NCBI GenBank assembly: GCA_030998225.1
Contig: JAPYXD010000704.1
Coordinates: 11,036,001-11,100,000, forward strand
DNA: 64,000 bases
Origin: Diplolepis rosae
Lineage: Eukaryota > Arthropoda > Insecta > Hymenoptera > Diplolepididae
Reading direction: 5' to 3'
The notes under the pieces are model-generated. The model saw only the letters and a list, made by a program, of their open reading frames with translations. It did no database searches and was not told the DNA's origin. A program made the position numbers and the translations under genes. Of this stretch, positions 11,521-22,202 are shown in pieces; the stretch's first letter is position 1, and each line of letters opens with the position of its first letter.

Positions 11521-12209
11521 AATTTTTTATTAATTAAATTTCAAAGGTAAGGTTAAAATAAGATGATTTAAATAATTTATAAAAGGCCTATTTATTTGCC
11601 ATAATAATGTATCATCTTCAAAGTTGGCAGCCTGAAAACTCGCTGTACAAGCTTGAATCTGTTTAGCACATATAGATTCCTACGCTAACGACATTATCTT
11701 TTGTGTAAAATCATTACCAACTTGTTCCAGTTCCTCCCATGAAAAAATTACAAGTTTTAATTTTCAAGTAAATTTTTTTTGATTGTTAAAGTGTAACATC
11801 TCTTGCAGAAACCTACACTGACAAGGGGACCCCGGAAAGTGTTACCTCGACTTTGAGCTCAGAAATTTTTCTGAGATGGATAAGCAAAAAATATTTGACA
11901 TGTGACTCGGCTTTTTCTCGAGTGGCACTTTGTTTTCAGTTGATTAATATTCGAAAATTGGGTGACGCGTGCTACTACAGCCAGACTATATAGTTACAGT
12001 TTCAGAATTAGTTGTGCCTACCAATAAATTGGATTGTGCCGCAGAGTTCAAAAAATTTAATCGGCACAACCAAACTTTTTTTAAAGTTTAGTTTCTGTAT
12101 CTGCCGATAGGTGATCTGCCCGTCTTCAGTGAGAAGTTTTTATACAGTGGCTGTGTTCTTGAATGCTACTTCTTCTGCTGAACGACCTGTACGTAAATTG
12201 TCCTCAACA
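11521..12209. other. Unassigned DNA with a short hairpin
   Basis: No gene seen. CTCAGAAATTTTTCTGAG at about 11859-11876 is a perfect short inverted repeat. A more balanced section (11815-12200) has no family I recognise. Confidence 0.4.
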
Positions 12210-12258
12210 CTAAAACGTCTACTTTAAAACTAGTTATATCAGCAGTTAATATTCTTTA
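12210..12258 (-). repeat. Distal part of LINE 3' tail, cut by TTAA element
   Basis: AACTAGTTATATCAGCAG matches 11403-11420. It continues on the other side of the TTAA element at 13397. Together they form the 3' tail of the minus-strand reverse transcriptase relic. Confidence 0.55.
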
Positions 12259-12259
12259 A

Positions 12260-13395
12260 GGGAGTTACTCACCTACCCGCCTAGTCAAAACAGGGTTAAA
12301 CACGCAGGTTGACTACAGTAGTACTTGATCTGACAACGTCGCATCTTGTTTGTTCGTGTGCGCACGGGTGTACAGTCGCACATATAGTTACGTCAGTACC
12401 TAAGAAATGTTTCTCAGACATGAAATTATACAATGAATTAAAAAGCTGCACATCCGTCCAAATGAGGAAAAAAATGATTGCCTCTGACATCACGGTAGCT
12501 ATGGTTATCGATGCATACAAAGAACATGGTTTTGATGGATTATCTCGTTTGTTTGGCGCTGATAAAAACGGGAAAATTCGAGTGACAAATAATAGGAAAG
12601 TTAAAAATAAAATATGTGATTATCTGAAAACAAAATACTAATTCACTTTAGTTTAGTTGGTACATATTTATTTTATATGTATCAAATATTCTAAATAATA
12701 ATTAATGAACGATTGTGATGATAATAGATATGTATTGAAAAATTGTTATATCGATTGAAGACTGTGAAAATAAGACAAATTTAGTATGTCATTGAGGAAG
12801 ATTTTACGTACTACGTATTATCATATGTATGTAAATAACGTTGTTTGCATGTACTTAATTCGTTTATTTATCATACGAATAATTAATATGTTATATTTCA
12901 TTTATTAAAAACATGATTTTCAAAACAAATTTTAATCACCAGTTGGTACGAGCTGCTGAACAGATATAATGCATACATTTCACATTTCGTGCAGACAACC
13001 TACGAATGCGACGTTGTCACATACCTAACCAAAGACCAAAATCACAGCAATTTCCAATCGTCATCGTATTTGTTATTACTTTTAGAACCCATCTTTGAAT
13101 GTTATTAAAGTTGTTAACTATTCCTGAACATCGTATCTTTCTACTGTTCAAATCCCGTTATGATCTGTTCGTCAGTTGAAAAGATATCAATGATAATACA
13201 CTATAAACTCCGCGATTTCTCATAAGAGCCCATGTTGAATCAACTAGAGAGGCGCAAATTAGAAATATGAATATCTCACTAAAAAACCCACCTCATACCT
13301 TAAAATTTCGTGCAGATAATTTTTTTATTATATTCTAACGCTCTGCAAAGTTTAAGATTTTTCTGTTCGTTAATTCTTCATCCTGAGTAACTCCC
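12260..13395. mobile_element. TTAA-flanked 1.1-kb DNA element
   Basis: Bounded by TTAA at 12256-12259 and 13396-13399 with inverted termini GGGAGTTACTCA on both ends (12 bp). The empty-site copy at 11380-11520 supports insertion. TTAA targets suggest piggyBac or Kolobok; the termini match neither the 729-bp element at 3982 nor families A, E or H. It carries one open frame (12309-12641) without known motifs, so it is probably non-autonomous. A similar GGGGAGTTACTCA word occurs at about 52861-52874. Confidence 0.8.
12309..12641 (+). CDS. Open frame inside TTAA element, unknown
   Basis: A 110-residue frame from ATG within the TTAA-flanked element. I do not recognise it. The first 40 residues are Cys/His/Thr-rich (SCAHGCTVAHI) and the second half is Lys-rich and hydrophilic (GADKNGKIRVTNNRKVKNKI), ending KTKY. 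It has no signal peptide, no membrane segment and no DDE triad. The minus strand is also open at 12296-12520, which weakens the case. It could be a remnant of the element's transposase or chance. Confidence 0.2.
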   Translation: MTTVVLDLTTSHLVCSCAHGCTVAHIVTSVPKKCFSDMKLYNELKSCTSVQMRKKMIASDITVAMVIDAYKEHGFDGLSRLFGADKNGKIRVTNNRKVKNKICDYLKTKY

Positions 13396-13396
13396 T

Positions 13397-13497
13397 TAAT
13401 GAATAAAAAGTTTCCTTGAATTTACAGAAATTTCTGCTAAAGACTGCTCTTGATTTAGGTTGCGTCATAAGTTATAATCGAATAACTGTTGTAATGG
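13397..13497 (-). repeat. Proximal LINE 3' tail
   Basis: Sequence between the reverse transcriptase stop (13498-13500) and the TTAA element. It resembles 11430-11520 (see that entry), supporting a shared 3' untranslated tail. Confidence 0.55.
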
Positions 13498-14952
13498 TCA
13501 GCAGTCTTGAGAATGGTTTAATGCAGCTTTCTATCCGTTCATATCCTGAGCGAGTCTTTTCATCTCACATTATCCGCTACAGCCTACGTCATCTATAATT
13601 TGTTTCACATATTCTAATCTTTGTCTCTTTTTTCTTTTGCGTCGCTCTACTGTACCTTATAGAATTGTTCTTGCCAGTCCCTCATGTCTAAATATGTGTC
13701 CTATCAATCTGTAATGGCATCCCTTTATAGTAGCGTATAAGCTTTTCTTTTCTTTCACTAAGTTTGAAACTTCCTTATTTGTCACCTTATCTAACCAACT
13801 TATTTTTAATAGTTTCCTATAGTACCACATTTTAAAAGCCTCTAATCTTCTTTTTTCTCTTTTACTTATGGTCTGATTTCTAGATCTATATTTGAAACCA
13901 ATAATTGTGGTATTTTGGCTAAGGCTTTCTTAGCTTGCCCTATTCTAGAACGAATATCTGTATTGCAACGGCCATTCCTTGTTATTTTTGTTCCTAAGTA
14001 ATGAAATTCGTCAATTTCTCTTATCCTTTCATTGCCTATTTTAATGTTTAGGCCCTTCTTTTCAGAGTTTGTTCTACACGCAGTCGCTTTAGTTTTTACT
14101 ATGTTTATTTTCATATTATACTTGTTAAAAACCGTCTCCGTTAGATTCAACGCCTCCTCTAATACCCTTTTGGTATTCGCTAGCAAAGATATATCATCCG
14201 CAAAACATAAAATTTTGATTGTATTTCCCTGAACTTTTACGCCCGTATTTTTAGTTTCTTCTTTAATTTTATTAATAGCTTCCTCTGAGTATAAACTAAA
14301 GAGAGGTGGTGTAATAACGAGCATCCTTGCCTCACTCATTTCCTGATGATGTATAGAGAGCTAATAATTCTCCTGTCCTTGTACTTTATTCCTTTGTTCT
14401 TTAATATCTCGAAGAGTTTAGGCCAGCTGACCTTCTCAAATGCTTTTTCCAAGTCAAAAAATGCAATAAAATTGGGTTTCCCTACTCGTAATCTACCGTT
14501 CTGAATCAATCGCAAACTGATCTTCGTCGAGTGAGATTTCAATTGTCTCTTCCATTCTTCTATAAATTATTGTAGTTAGAATTTTAGACGCAAGTGTCGT
14601 TAGGCTAATAGTTCGGTTGTTCTTGCACTTGTCTGTACCTACTTTTTTCGGTATAGTTACAGTTTTGTTAACGTCAAAGTTGTTTGGTATGACATCCGTT
14701 TCGTCCAAATCGCAAAATAATTTAAATAAAATGTACTTCCCTGCTTGTCCTAAGTTCTGTAGGAGCTCTGATGCTATTAGATCTACTCCTGCAGCTTTAT
14801 TTGCTTCTAGGCCCCTCAATGCTTTCTCAAATTCCTCTTTTAAAATCGAATCTCCCCTATCATCATTTTGCGCCTCATTTTCGTTTTCTATCAGGTCGAC
14901 TACGTCGGCTTTATCTCTGCTTTCTGTTAATGCGTTTCCGTTTTCTTATATG
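13498..14952 (-). pseudogene. Non-LTR retrotransposon reverse transcriptase relic
   Basis: Reverse transcriptase and C-terminal region of a LINE, RTE/CR1-like (clade not settled), read on the minus strand. Order from 14950 downwards: LRGLEANKAAGVDLI with ELLQNLG (fingers), TVTIPKKVGTDKCKNNRTIS (about 14640), a gap, FIAFFDLEKAFEKVSW (motif A, about 14450), VRQGC then PPLFSLYSEEAI across a frameshift (about 14300), CFADDISLLANT with the catalytic FADD (about 14190), KINIVKTKA, FHYLGTKITRNGRC (about 14000), a deletion removing the YGSETW segment (about 13870), then ISKREKRRLEAFKMW and LIGHIFRHEGL. CEMKRLAQD ends the frame at 13498. At least three frame breaks and several stops. The endonuclease domain is absent, a typical 5' truncation. 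Confidence 0.9.
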
Positions 14953-14989
14953 ATATTCAAATTTCGAAGTAGAAAAGAAACATCAATTC

Positions 14990-15300
14990 ACAATGCTTGT
15001 TGGTGAGATCTTTGGATCGTGTCCCGCAGAGTTCGAAGTTAACTCACCATGCCAACAGTGGGTACCTATATGTGCATCCCGCGGGAATTCCCTAGAGATG
15101 AGAGAGTGGATAACAGGAAGGAAGTTCTTTCGCGTGGAAACATCGTGGTTCCCAATTCCGTGCGGCTCGTTCGGTCAACATTTTACCCTCCACTCGATCA
15201 GCCATCTTCTTCCGCCTCAAGATACCGAGATAGAATCTAAATTCGAGTACAGCAATAAATTCTCATCGAATGATGTAATGCTTTCTTCGTAATCTGAGTT
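14990..15300. other. GC-balanced island, function unknown
   Basis: Clearly richer in G and C than its surroundings. Two plus-strand frames overlap (14993-15292 and 15049-15240), neither with a recognisable motif. It abuts the truncated 5' end of the LINE relic. It could be single-copy regulatory DNA or another old element. Confidence 0.35.
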
Positions 15301-15448
15301 TACAATAAACTGATTACATGAATCAACGCTTTTTACAGTCAATCAGACAAATATCATTTTTTAAACAGTTTCCACACTAATTTTTGTCTTGAATTCAAAG
15401 TTCCACTTGAAACTTTGATTAAAGCCTGCATAAATTAACTATTTCTCC

Positions 15449-15783
15449 TAACTAGAGATTGGAATAGGCAAATTGAACGGCTTTTGATGTGCTGAGAACG
15501 AATCTGTTATCTAAATTTTCCCAGCACAAAGTAAAAACAAATCGCATTACAATGGTCCAGGAAGCAATTTAAAGGGAAAGAGTTGCACTAAACAAAGGTG
15601 GTCACCGCACTTAACATTTCATTTCCTCTTTGGGTTACATAAGCTTGATCATGGCCAAAAATGTTCATTTTGGCACTTCCAGGTTATAATACCTCAAAAT
15701 TCTCCCTTGCTAGGGAAAGTTGAGCAACAGATTCGTTTTTAACACACCAAAAGCCTTCAGATTTCTATGCTGATCTCTCGTTA
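15449..15783. mobile_element. MITE with ~60-bp inverted repeats
   Basis: Left arm from 15449 (TAACTAGAGATTGGAATAGG) and right arm, read from 15783 (TAACGAGAGATCAGCATAGA), stay alike through GGCTTTTGRTGTG and AACGAATCTGTT. The interior has no coding frame. Non-autonomous DNA element of unknown superfamily. Confidence 0.75.
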
Positions 15784-15902
15784 CAAAAGTTTTCTGCCTC
15801 TGTAATTGATTACAGAATAAAAATTAGTTTCCCCAACACATCTAGTGAAAATTTTACTTTCATGGTCTGTTTTGAGACGGGAAAATGGCTGATTTCACAA
15901 CT

Positions 15903-15938
15903 ATTGCTATTTTCCCCACAAGTGGTGAAAATAGCAAT
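15903..15938. repeat. 36-bp palindrome
   Basis: ATTGCTATTTTCCCCACA is followed directly by its near-perfect complement AGTGGTGAAAATAGCAAT. It could form a strong hairpin. No terminator or structural RNA context is visible. Confidence 0.8.
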
Positions 15939-16174
15939 TTTTTAACCGAGCTTGAAATTAGTCTGGTTATTTTGCTATTGGACTTGTAAGAGGATTCTTG
16001 CACTCGGCTGCCGCGCTGCGAGCTGCTATACAGTGTAAGTAAGCACTTCGTAGATCGTATTGCATATTGTTTCAAGAAATATTATTTATGAAAATAAAAT
16101 TTGCTTTATTGTAACTGTTTGAAATTATCAACGCATCCAATATACAAAAGGATCCACTTCTATGTATAATAAAA

Positions 16175-16245
16175 TTAATAAGTTGACCGGCAATCGAAAA
16201 ACCCGGGTTCGAATCCCGGCACAGTCGAAAGCGTCTTTTTTTTCA
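16175..16245 (+). repeat. tRNA-derived 3' half (SINE-like), copy 1
   Basis: A perfect T arm is present: stem CCGGG / CCCGG around loop TTCGAAT (16203-16219), including a canonical RNA polymerase III B box GGTTCGAATCC. CACAGTCG follows in the position of an acceptor 3' strand, then a run of eight T (16235-16242), a pol III terminator. There is no matching acceptor 5' strand or D arm upstream, so it is not a complete tRNA gene. The same block, with its flanks GTTGAC and CAGTCGAAAGCGTC, occurs inverted at 37461-37569, so this is a dispersed tRNA-derived repeat. Confidence 0.75.
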
Positions 16246-17141
16246 TATAAAGAGAAGAAGAAGATAATTGAGAGAAAGAAGGTAATTGGAAATAATAATA
16301 ATTACAAACCTGCCATACATATTAACCTAGAATCTCCAATTCTAAATCTCATAGATCGTCGTCTATCGTCTATGGCGAGTTTTTTCTAAACTTATAACAC
16401 AGAAAAATGATTTCTATTGCGAGAATGGTATCCATCTAACGGTAAAGACTGAACTAAATACTTTTAAATTGTTTCTAGTGGAGAGATTCAAAATAAATAT
16501 AGTACACGTGACTCCGGAACTTTCTACTTTGGGTGATTTTGAAGGGAAAAAATAAAGCTTTCTATTTAAAAAAGTGTGAAAAAAATTTAAGGGGTTGCAA
16601 TTTGAAAAAAAACTCAAAAATATGTTTAAAATTGGAAAATGTGCATGAAATATTTTTTTATTCGAAATGATTATTTTTTATCAGAAATTTTATTAAAATT
16701 GTTTACAAGACGTCCATATAAAAATTAAATTAATCAACTTTAGCAGAAGTTATGATTGATTAAATAATGGCGCGCGTGTTAAAACTTTGAAAATTTGAGA
16801 CCCTTTTTCAACTGATTTGATCAGAAATCAATCTTTTGTGATAAATCAATTATTTTCATGTTACTTTTAGAATAATTTTTAATATTGTTGCTATATTCGA
16901 GTAAAATTGGATTTATTTGGAGATAAATTAATTTTTTATGACAAAGCAATTATTTCGAAGTTATCTTTAGTCATTTCAAAATAATTTCGCTGTAATTAAT
17001 TGAAATTGAGCTTATTCTCAATGTGTTAACAATATAAACTGCATACCATATTTTTTTCAATATATCTAATTATCTTCCATTTGAGAAATTTCTTGCTTCT
17101 TTCAACTTTTAAAAACTATCACGTGGTTCTCTGTCGAAATA
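16246..17141. other. AT-rich DNA, nothing recognised
   Basis: Frames at 16162-16389 and 16414-16617 have no motif. No repeat seen elsewhere in the window. Confidence 0.45.
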
Positions 17142-17143
17142 TA

Positions 17144-17364
17144 CTCTCTGAACCTGAATCATTCAAAATCTACTGATTATAAGTGAAATGTGCATGATTC
17201 AAATAGCTAAAAAGAGGTTACTGTGAATCAGTCGAATTTTACTGATTACTTTAGTGAAAATTAACTAATTTAGCAGTAAAAAATAAAATTTTCACTGATG
17301 AATCAGTAAAATGGCAAATCATTGATTCAATAAGTCAAAATTTGACTGATTTAGATTCAGAGAG
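17144..17364. mobile_element. MITE family 'T', copy 1 (TA target)
   Basis: Inverted termini CTCTCTGAACCTGAATCA and, from the right, CTCTCTGAATCTAAATCA, flanked by TA on both sides. The interior is made of short TCAGTGAAA/TTTCACTGA words in both orientations. A second, diverged copy is at 55137-55385. TA targets point to a Tc1/mariner-type parent. Confidence 0.85.
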
Positions 17365-17366
17365 TA

Positions 17367-18060
17367 AGCAGACACTGAGCTCGGTTGAAATTTTTATTTT
17401 TATATAAGGAGTGTGTCACGAGAACTTGAAATTAAAAAATTGTTTTCCGAATATAGGTAGATATCAATATTTTACTGATTTCAAATCTTGAAATAACATC
17501 CTTAGGATAAAATTTGTTGCAAGTTATTTTAAGACCAGATTTTGTTTGTTTTTTCTGTGTTCTCCTTGGACGAATTTTTCGATCATACAATCTAGCAACT
17601 ACAGTTACGCTAATTGTATTGTTAATGAACCTCAATTTGGATTTATCAGGCTTTCGCGAACCTACAAGTTGAGACGTTTCGATGAATTCCGTCGCTATTA
17701 AGTGCCTCCGGTCTACAGACTTCGATGAGCACTAATTGGAACAAGATCGAGGACGATAATTAATCCGAGAATTCCTGGAGATATATTTTTTTCTTTTTCT
17801 TTGATTAAGACCACTGAGAGAAGGAAATATAGATGATTAGTGGAAGAAATCTGTGGGGGCATCTGCATAAATGAAAAGTTTAAATGCTTCATTGTCCAAC
17901 TTTTAGAGCTAGAATATTTCAGAAACTTGTAAAACTTGCAAATTGAAATGTAAAAACTCCCATTTAGTGACTTTTTATCAATATACTTTCTAAACATAAA
18001 ATGTTGAGATAAGTTTCAAATTTGGAATCGTGGATTTAGCTTATACTACTTTTATATCAA
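17367..18060. other. Unassigned AT-rich DNA
   Basis: Frames at 17432-17635 and 17713-17997 (minus) have no known motif. No RNA or repeat is recognised. Confidence 0.4.
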
Positions 18061-18084
18061 TTAGGAAGAAATATACCTTTTTGT

Positions 18085-18300
18085 TTGAACACTCCGAAAA
18101 ATAATTGGTTGAATTAAGAACATTTTTTTCGTTTTAACCATTGAATTCTATTGTTATACGGCCAAAAAAATATTTGGTTGAATTAAACAAATATTTTTGA
18201 TGATTTAACTAAAAATCTTGGTTTATTGAATAAAATGATTTAATTAAATCAATCGTTTTTTAGTTGTATATAAAAATGTTTTGGTCAATTCAAACATGCA
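18085..18300. repeat. Degenerate 'TTGGTTGAATTAA' repeat
   Basis: GGTTGAATTAA-type words recur three times and appear as complements near the right end. Similar words (TTGGTTGATTTAAC, TTGGTTGATTAAAC) occur at 46205-46290, suggesting a dispersed low-complexity MITE. Ends are not defined. Confidence 0.4.
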
Positions 18301-18554
18301 CTTTGCTATAAATTTATTTCGAAAACTTGGAAAGTCTTTGTAATGACAGTAAGACGGATTCCTTCGGAAAAGTATTGTTTTTATTTCATTTTAAATTAAA
18401 TGTAAAAATTTCAATTTTCCTCCGTAGACATCATTAGAGCAGCTAATTGAAGAAGATAGAGGTCAATTTATGAATGTAGTCATTAAATATTGTTTTAGAA
18501 TCAATCAATTCATAATCAAAAATTGAATAAATAATTTGTCATTTTCGCATTTAT

Positions 18555-18966
18555 AGCCCTCCTTGGTGAAGGTTTCGGATTGGAATTCAATCCGAACGAA
18601 TCAAAACTATTCCGAGCCATTTCGAAATCTGTTTCCGAACGAATCCGAAAAGCGTTTTTTATCTCGTTTAATGAAAAACGGTCAAACATCAATCCCACCT
18701 GAACCGATTCATTTCGATTCAATCCGAATGAATTCGAACTAAAAGTTTTCAATCCTGATTATTCCGAGGTCGAAATTATTCAGATTGAAAATCCGGTTCA
18801 GATTGATTCGGATTGAACCGGACTGAGTTAGATTGATTTTCAACCGAGTTGCATCAAACGAGATACAAAACGTTTTTCAAATTCGTTCGAAATTATTACA
18901 AATGGTTCGGAAACTGATTTCGGAATAATTCTGATTGAACCACTTTGCAAAACCTTCGCAAGGGCT
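18555..18966. mobile_element. Foldback element, ~150-bp arms
   Basis: Left end AGCCCTCCTTGGTGAAGGTT and right end, read inwards, AGCCCTTGCGAAGGTT. Pairing continues through TTTCCGAAC, CGAACGAATYYGAAAA and CGTTTTKTATCTCGTTT. The middle is full of GATTCAATCCGAAT words and their complements. The frame at 18516-18752 is incidental. Non-autonomous. Confidence 0.75.
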
Positions 18967-19002
18967 ATTCTGCAGAGTTTTATTATCTGTTTTTTTTATA
19001 AT

Positions 19003-19310
19003 TTCAGCCATTAAAGAATTCATTTTCATAAATTGGAAACGGTCAAGTTGTAGAGAATCTTTTTCCTAAATAAAATAAACCGTGATTTATTAGAATCGCA
19101 TCATTTTTAAAAACTTGTCTCGAAGCGATAAGAAAATAAGTTTGGGCAAAAATAAAATTTATTAATAAAATTATTTTTTTGTGATTTAAATTTTTCTCAT
19201 GAAAAATAATCTTTTCTCTTTCAAATTAGCCCTTTCATAATAATATTGCTATTCTTGAAAGCAAAATTATCTATTTTTGCCTGAGGTCTAATTTTCGTGA
19301 ACGAACTACC
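19003..19310. mobile_element. MITE family A, right half (A1)
   Basis: Family A has TTAA targets and inverted ends GGTAGTTCRTCCACGAAAAT, with arms of about 330 bp. Here only the right arm is present, from the centre (CAGCCATTAAAGAATT) through AACGGTCAAGTTGTAGAGAA to the terminus at 19310, next to TTAA at 19311-19314. Confidence 0.8.
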
Positions 19311-19314
19311 TTAA

Positions 19315-20600
19315 GTCTGTAATTTCTTTCAACTAAGATACGCGCAGACATATGAAACAAGCGGTCGTAACATAAACTGAGAAGACATACACGTAAATGG
19401 TGTCGTTCTTACCAGACAGGTTTCCATGTGCCAGCGTAAGTAGAAATGGAAAGAGACCTCTTTGCTCTTTAGTAAGTAAGGCCCTGCGTTTAACTGTGGT
19501 ACTAACTTTTAAACACAGACATGTCGCTGGTGGTTGTGGCCAGACCCTATTCTGGAGAGGTACCTTTATCGTAGTTGGTAATTCGCCTAATCGTGCCAGC
19601 TAAGAACCTGTGGTATTAAAGTCTTAGGATGAAAATTGTTCTTATACAGGGCATTCAGATACCAACAGCGCCATATCAGCGGAGAGCTAACCACCTCAGA
19701 ACTTACAGTGGGTGGCCAAATTATTATACTCACTTTTTTTTTGTTGGTCGCATATATTCTCCTAATATTGACAATACTCATATTAAAATTTTCCCCTAAA
19801 AATAAAATGATAGACGCCAAAATTATGTATAAAACCACCTCAAGATGAAGTGTTTTTGTCAATTTTTGAGAAAGATATTGTGAAAAAAGTCGAAATTTTA
19901 GTACTTTTCTTAAATTATAAATAATTCCCGAAATAATTGATGACTCATTGCGATATTTTGCTTTAGAGATGCCCGGGATCTATTGCGATATTCATTAATA
20001 TTATATTGGCTGAAGAGTGAATAACTTAATCAGTCATGTTAAATGCAATTGCTTGAAATGTATTTAAATGAAAAAAAAGTCAGACGCCTAGACAATCTCT
20101 TGATGAATAAGTGATAAAAAATACCGGCGACCAATTTTAATGGATCCATACCATGGGAAATGACAATTGACGAAGTTTTCATTTTTTTAGGTATCGTCCA
20201 CATTGTTCAAAAACTCAAAAAATTCTAAACTATGTGTCTTTAGATGACACATCTATGGTAAAAAATTGAAAGTTAAAGGAGACTTTTAACTGTACAAAAA
20301 AAATTGATAAAAATTTTTGCAATTTTTTCCTTCGCGGATTTCGCTTTGGAAAATTTGCAAGAAATTGACAAAAGTGTCTAATAACATAAAGAATCACTAT
20401 GAATTTTCTTCAGATTTTCCGGATTATTAGTTTAGCTGAAGAATGCAAAAAACGAAATTTGCAAAATCCGCTATTACTAGTCTAATATGGTGACAATCGG
20501 GTTGAAAATTTGGTAGAAACGTTTTCAGGTTAAACGCTTTCAAGTAATTGATAAGAAATTTCATTTCTTTTGGGGGCAGTTTTTACATGGAAATACCCGG
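19315..20600. other. Mixed DNA with Tc1-like terminus at 19708
   Basis: A balanced stretch (19340-19700) has a 68-residue frame at 19397-19603 without motifs. CAGTGGGTGGCCAAATTATT at about 19708 resembles the end of a Tc1-type element, but no partner end or transposase is seen nearby. The rest is AT-rich. TTTTTTTAG followed by GTATCG at 20183-20196 looks like a weak acceptor-donor junction. Confidence 0.35.
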
Positions 20601-20738
20601 CTTTGCCCATTATTTAAAAGATCATGTAACATAACTTTTTTTATTGAACAAAATATCTTTCTTATTTGGAAAATAAAACAGAAGACGATAAAGAACTTTG
20701 TTAACTTCGTTTGAATACAAATTTGGCAAAAATGTTTA
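20600..20738. mobile_element. MITE family E, left half of a split copy
   Basis: Matches the left half of the complete E element at 56772-57130: the ATGTAACATAACTTTTTTTA word, then GACGATAAAGAAC, AACTTCGTTTGA and GTTAAC. It breaks off where the A2/A3 insertion begins and resumes at 22203. Confidence 0.65.
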
Positions 20739-20789
20739 GTTAACAAAAAATAAGATAATTAATTATACAATAAATAAAAATAATTAATT

Positions 20790-21529
20790 ATTTTCCATAA
20801 AAAAAATCGCTTCATAGTAAATTTTACAAAATGATGCGACCCTGATAAATCACGAATCATTTTTTCAGGAAAAAGAATCTTCACAACTTCACCGTTCCCA
20901 GTTTTTGGAAATATATTCTTTAATGGCTGAAGCCATTAAAAATCAATTTTTCAAAACAAAATTGCTGAATTTGGTAATAATATAATTTATTCATTTTAGA
21001 AAATTGAAAACGGTTAAGTTGTAGAGGAATTTTTTTCCTGAAAAAATATCCGTGATTTACTAGAATCATATCATTTTTTAAAATTTGCTATGAAGTGATA
21101 CACTGAGAAAACAGTTTCTTTGAATCAAAGAAACATTCTTTTGATATAGGGTTAAAGAAAAAATTTCTTTGAATTAAAGAAAGTTTTGTTAATACAAACA
21201 GATTTTCTGTGATCCAAAGAAATAGATTTGTTTACATTAAAGAAAATTTTTTTAATCAACAAAACTTTCTTTAATTTAAAGAAATTTTTTCTTCGACCCT
21301 GTATTAAAGAAATGTTTCATTGTTTCAAAAAAACTGTTTTCTAGGTGTAAGACAAAAAGTTCGGGTAAAAATAAAATTTGTTAAATACATTATTTTTCTG
21401 CATTTCAAATTTTTTTCATGGAAAATAATCTTATTTAATTCAAATTAGCCCTTTAATAACAATATTGCTATTCTTGAAAGCAAAATTATCTACTTTTGCC
21501 TGAGGTCTAATTTTCGTGGACAAACTACC
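20790..21529. mobile_element. MITE family A copy A2, with B nested
   Basis: A left-truncated A element with both arms: the left arm starts near the AAATCACGAATCATTTTTTC word, the centre is at about 20930, and the right arm runs to the terminus at 21529. A B element (21101-21349) interrupts the right arm. The TTAA at 21530-21533 is shared with the start of A3. Confidence 0.8.
21101..21349. mobile_element. MITE family B, nested in A2
   Basis: Inverted ends CACTGAGAAAACAGTTTCTT and, from the right, CACCTAGAAAACAGTTTTTT, flanked by TA (TA target, Tc1/mariner type). Comparison with other A copies gives the uninterrupted target sequence. The interior consists of AAAGAAA/TTTCTTT words, so the element is nearly self-complementary. 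Confidence 0.85.
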
Positions 21530-21533
21530 TTAA

Positions 21534-22198
21534 GGTAGTACGATCACGAAAATTAGACCTCAGGCAAAAATAGATAATTTTGCTTTCGAGAATAGCAATA
21601 TTATTATTGAAGGGCTAATTTGAAAGAGAAAAGATTATTTTTCATGAAAAAAATTTGAAACGCAAAAAAATAATGTTATTAATAAATTTTATTTTTGCTC
21701 AAACTTATTTTCTTATCGCTTCGAGCCAAATTTTTAAAATTGATACGATTCTAATAAATCACGGTTCATTTTTTTAGGAAAAAGATTCTCTACAACTTGA
21801 CCGTTTCCGATTTTTGAAAATGAATTCTTTAATGGCTGAAATTATAAAGAAACAATTTTTCAAAACAAAATTTTTATAAACAAATTGCTGTATTTGATAA
21901 TAATTAATTGAATTTCAAAAATGGGAAACGGTCAAGTTGTAGAGAATCTTTTTCCTAAAAAAATGAACCGTGATTTATTAGAATCGTATCATTTTTAAAA
22001 ATTTGGCTCGAAGCGATAAGAAAATAAGTTTGGGCAAAAATAAAATGTATTAATAACATTATTTTTTTGTGTTTCAAATTTTTTTCATAAAAAATAATCT
22101 TTTCTCTTTCAAAATAGCTCTTCAATAATAATATTGCTATTCTTGAAAGCAAAATTATCTATTTTTGCCGGAGGTCTAATTTTCGTGATCGTGCTACC
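21534..22198. mobile_element. MITE family A, full-length palindrome (A3)
   Basis: The best A copy: TTAA on both sides (21530-21533, 22199-22202) and arms of about 330 bp that are nearly perfect complements. Examples are CACGAAAATTAGACCTC, ATAGATAATTTTGCTTTC and CTCTACAACTTGACCGTTTC against their inverses in the right arm. The frame at 21955-22152 is a by-product of the arm; the same frame recurs in other copies. No transposase. Confidence 0.92.
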
Positions 22199-22202
22199 TT
22201 AA

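Noticed and set aside
12259..12275. Minus-strand TAGGTGAGT as a ratchet site
   Set aside because: No pyrimidine tract before it, and it lies in the terminal repeat of the TTAA element.
13140..13165. GTTCAAATCCCG as a tRNA T arm
   Set aside because: The flanking stem does not pair and there is no acceptor or D arm.
20183..20196. TTTTTTTAG|GTATCG as a third recursive splice site
   Set aside because: The donor half (GTATCG) is a poor match to GTRAGT.
21955..22152. Conserved frame MLSRIAILLLK, also at 29941 and 30283
   Set aside because: It is the arm of MITE A. Conservation follows the DNA repeat, stops differ between copies, and the peptide has no domain.
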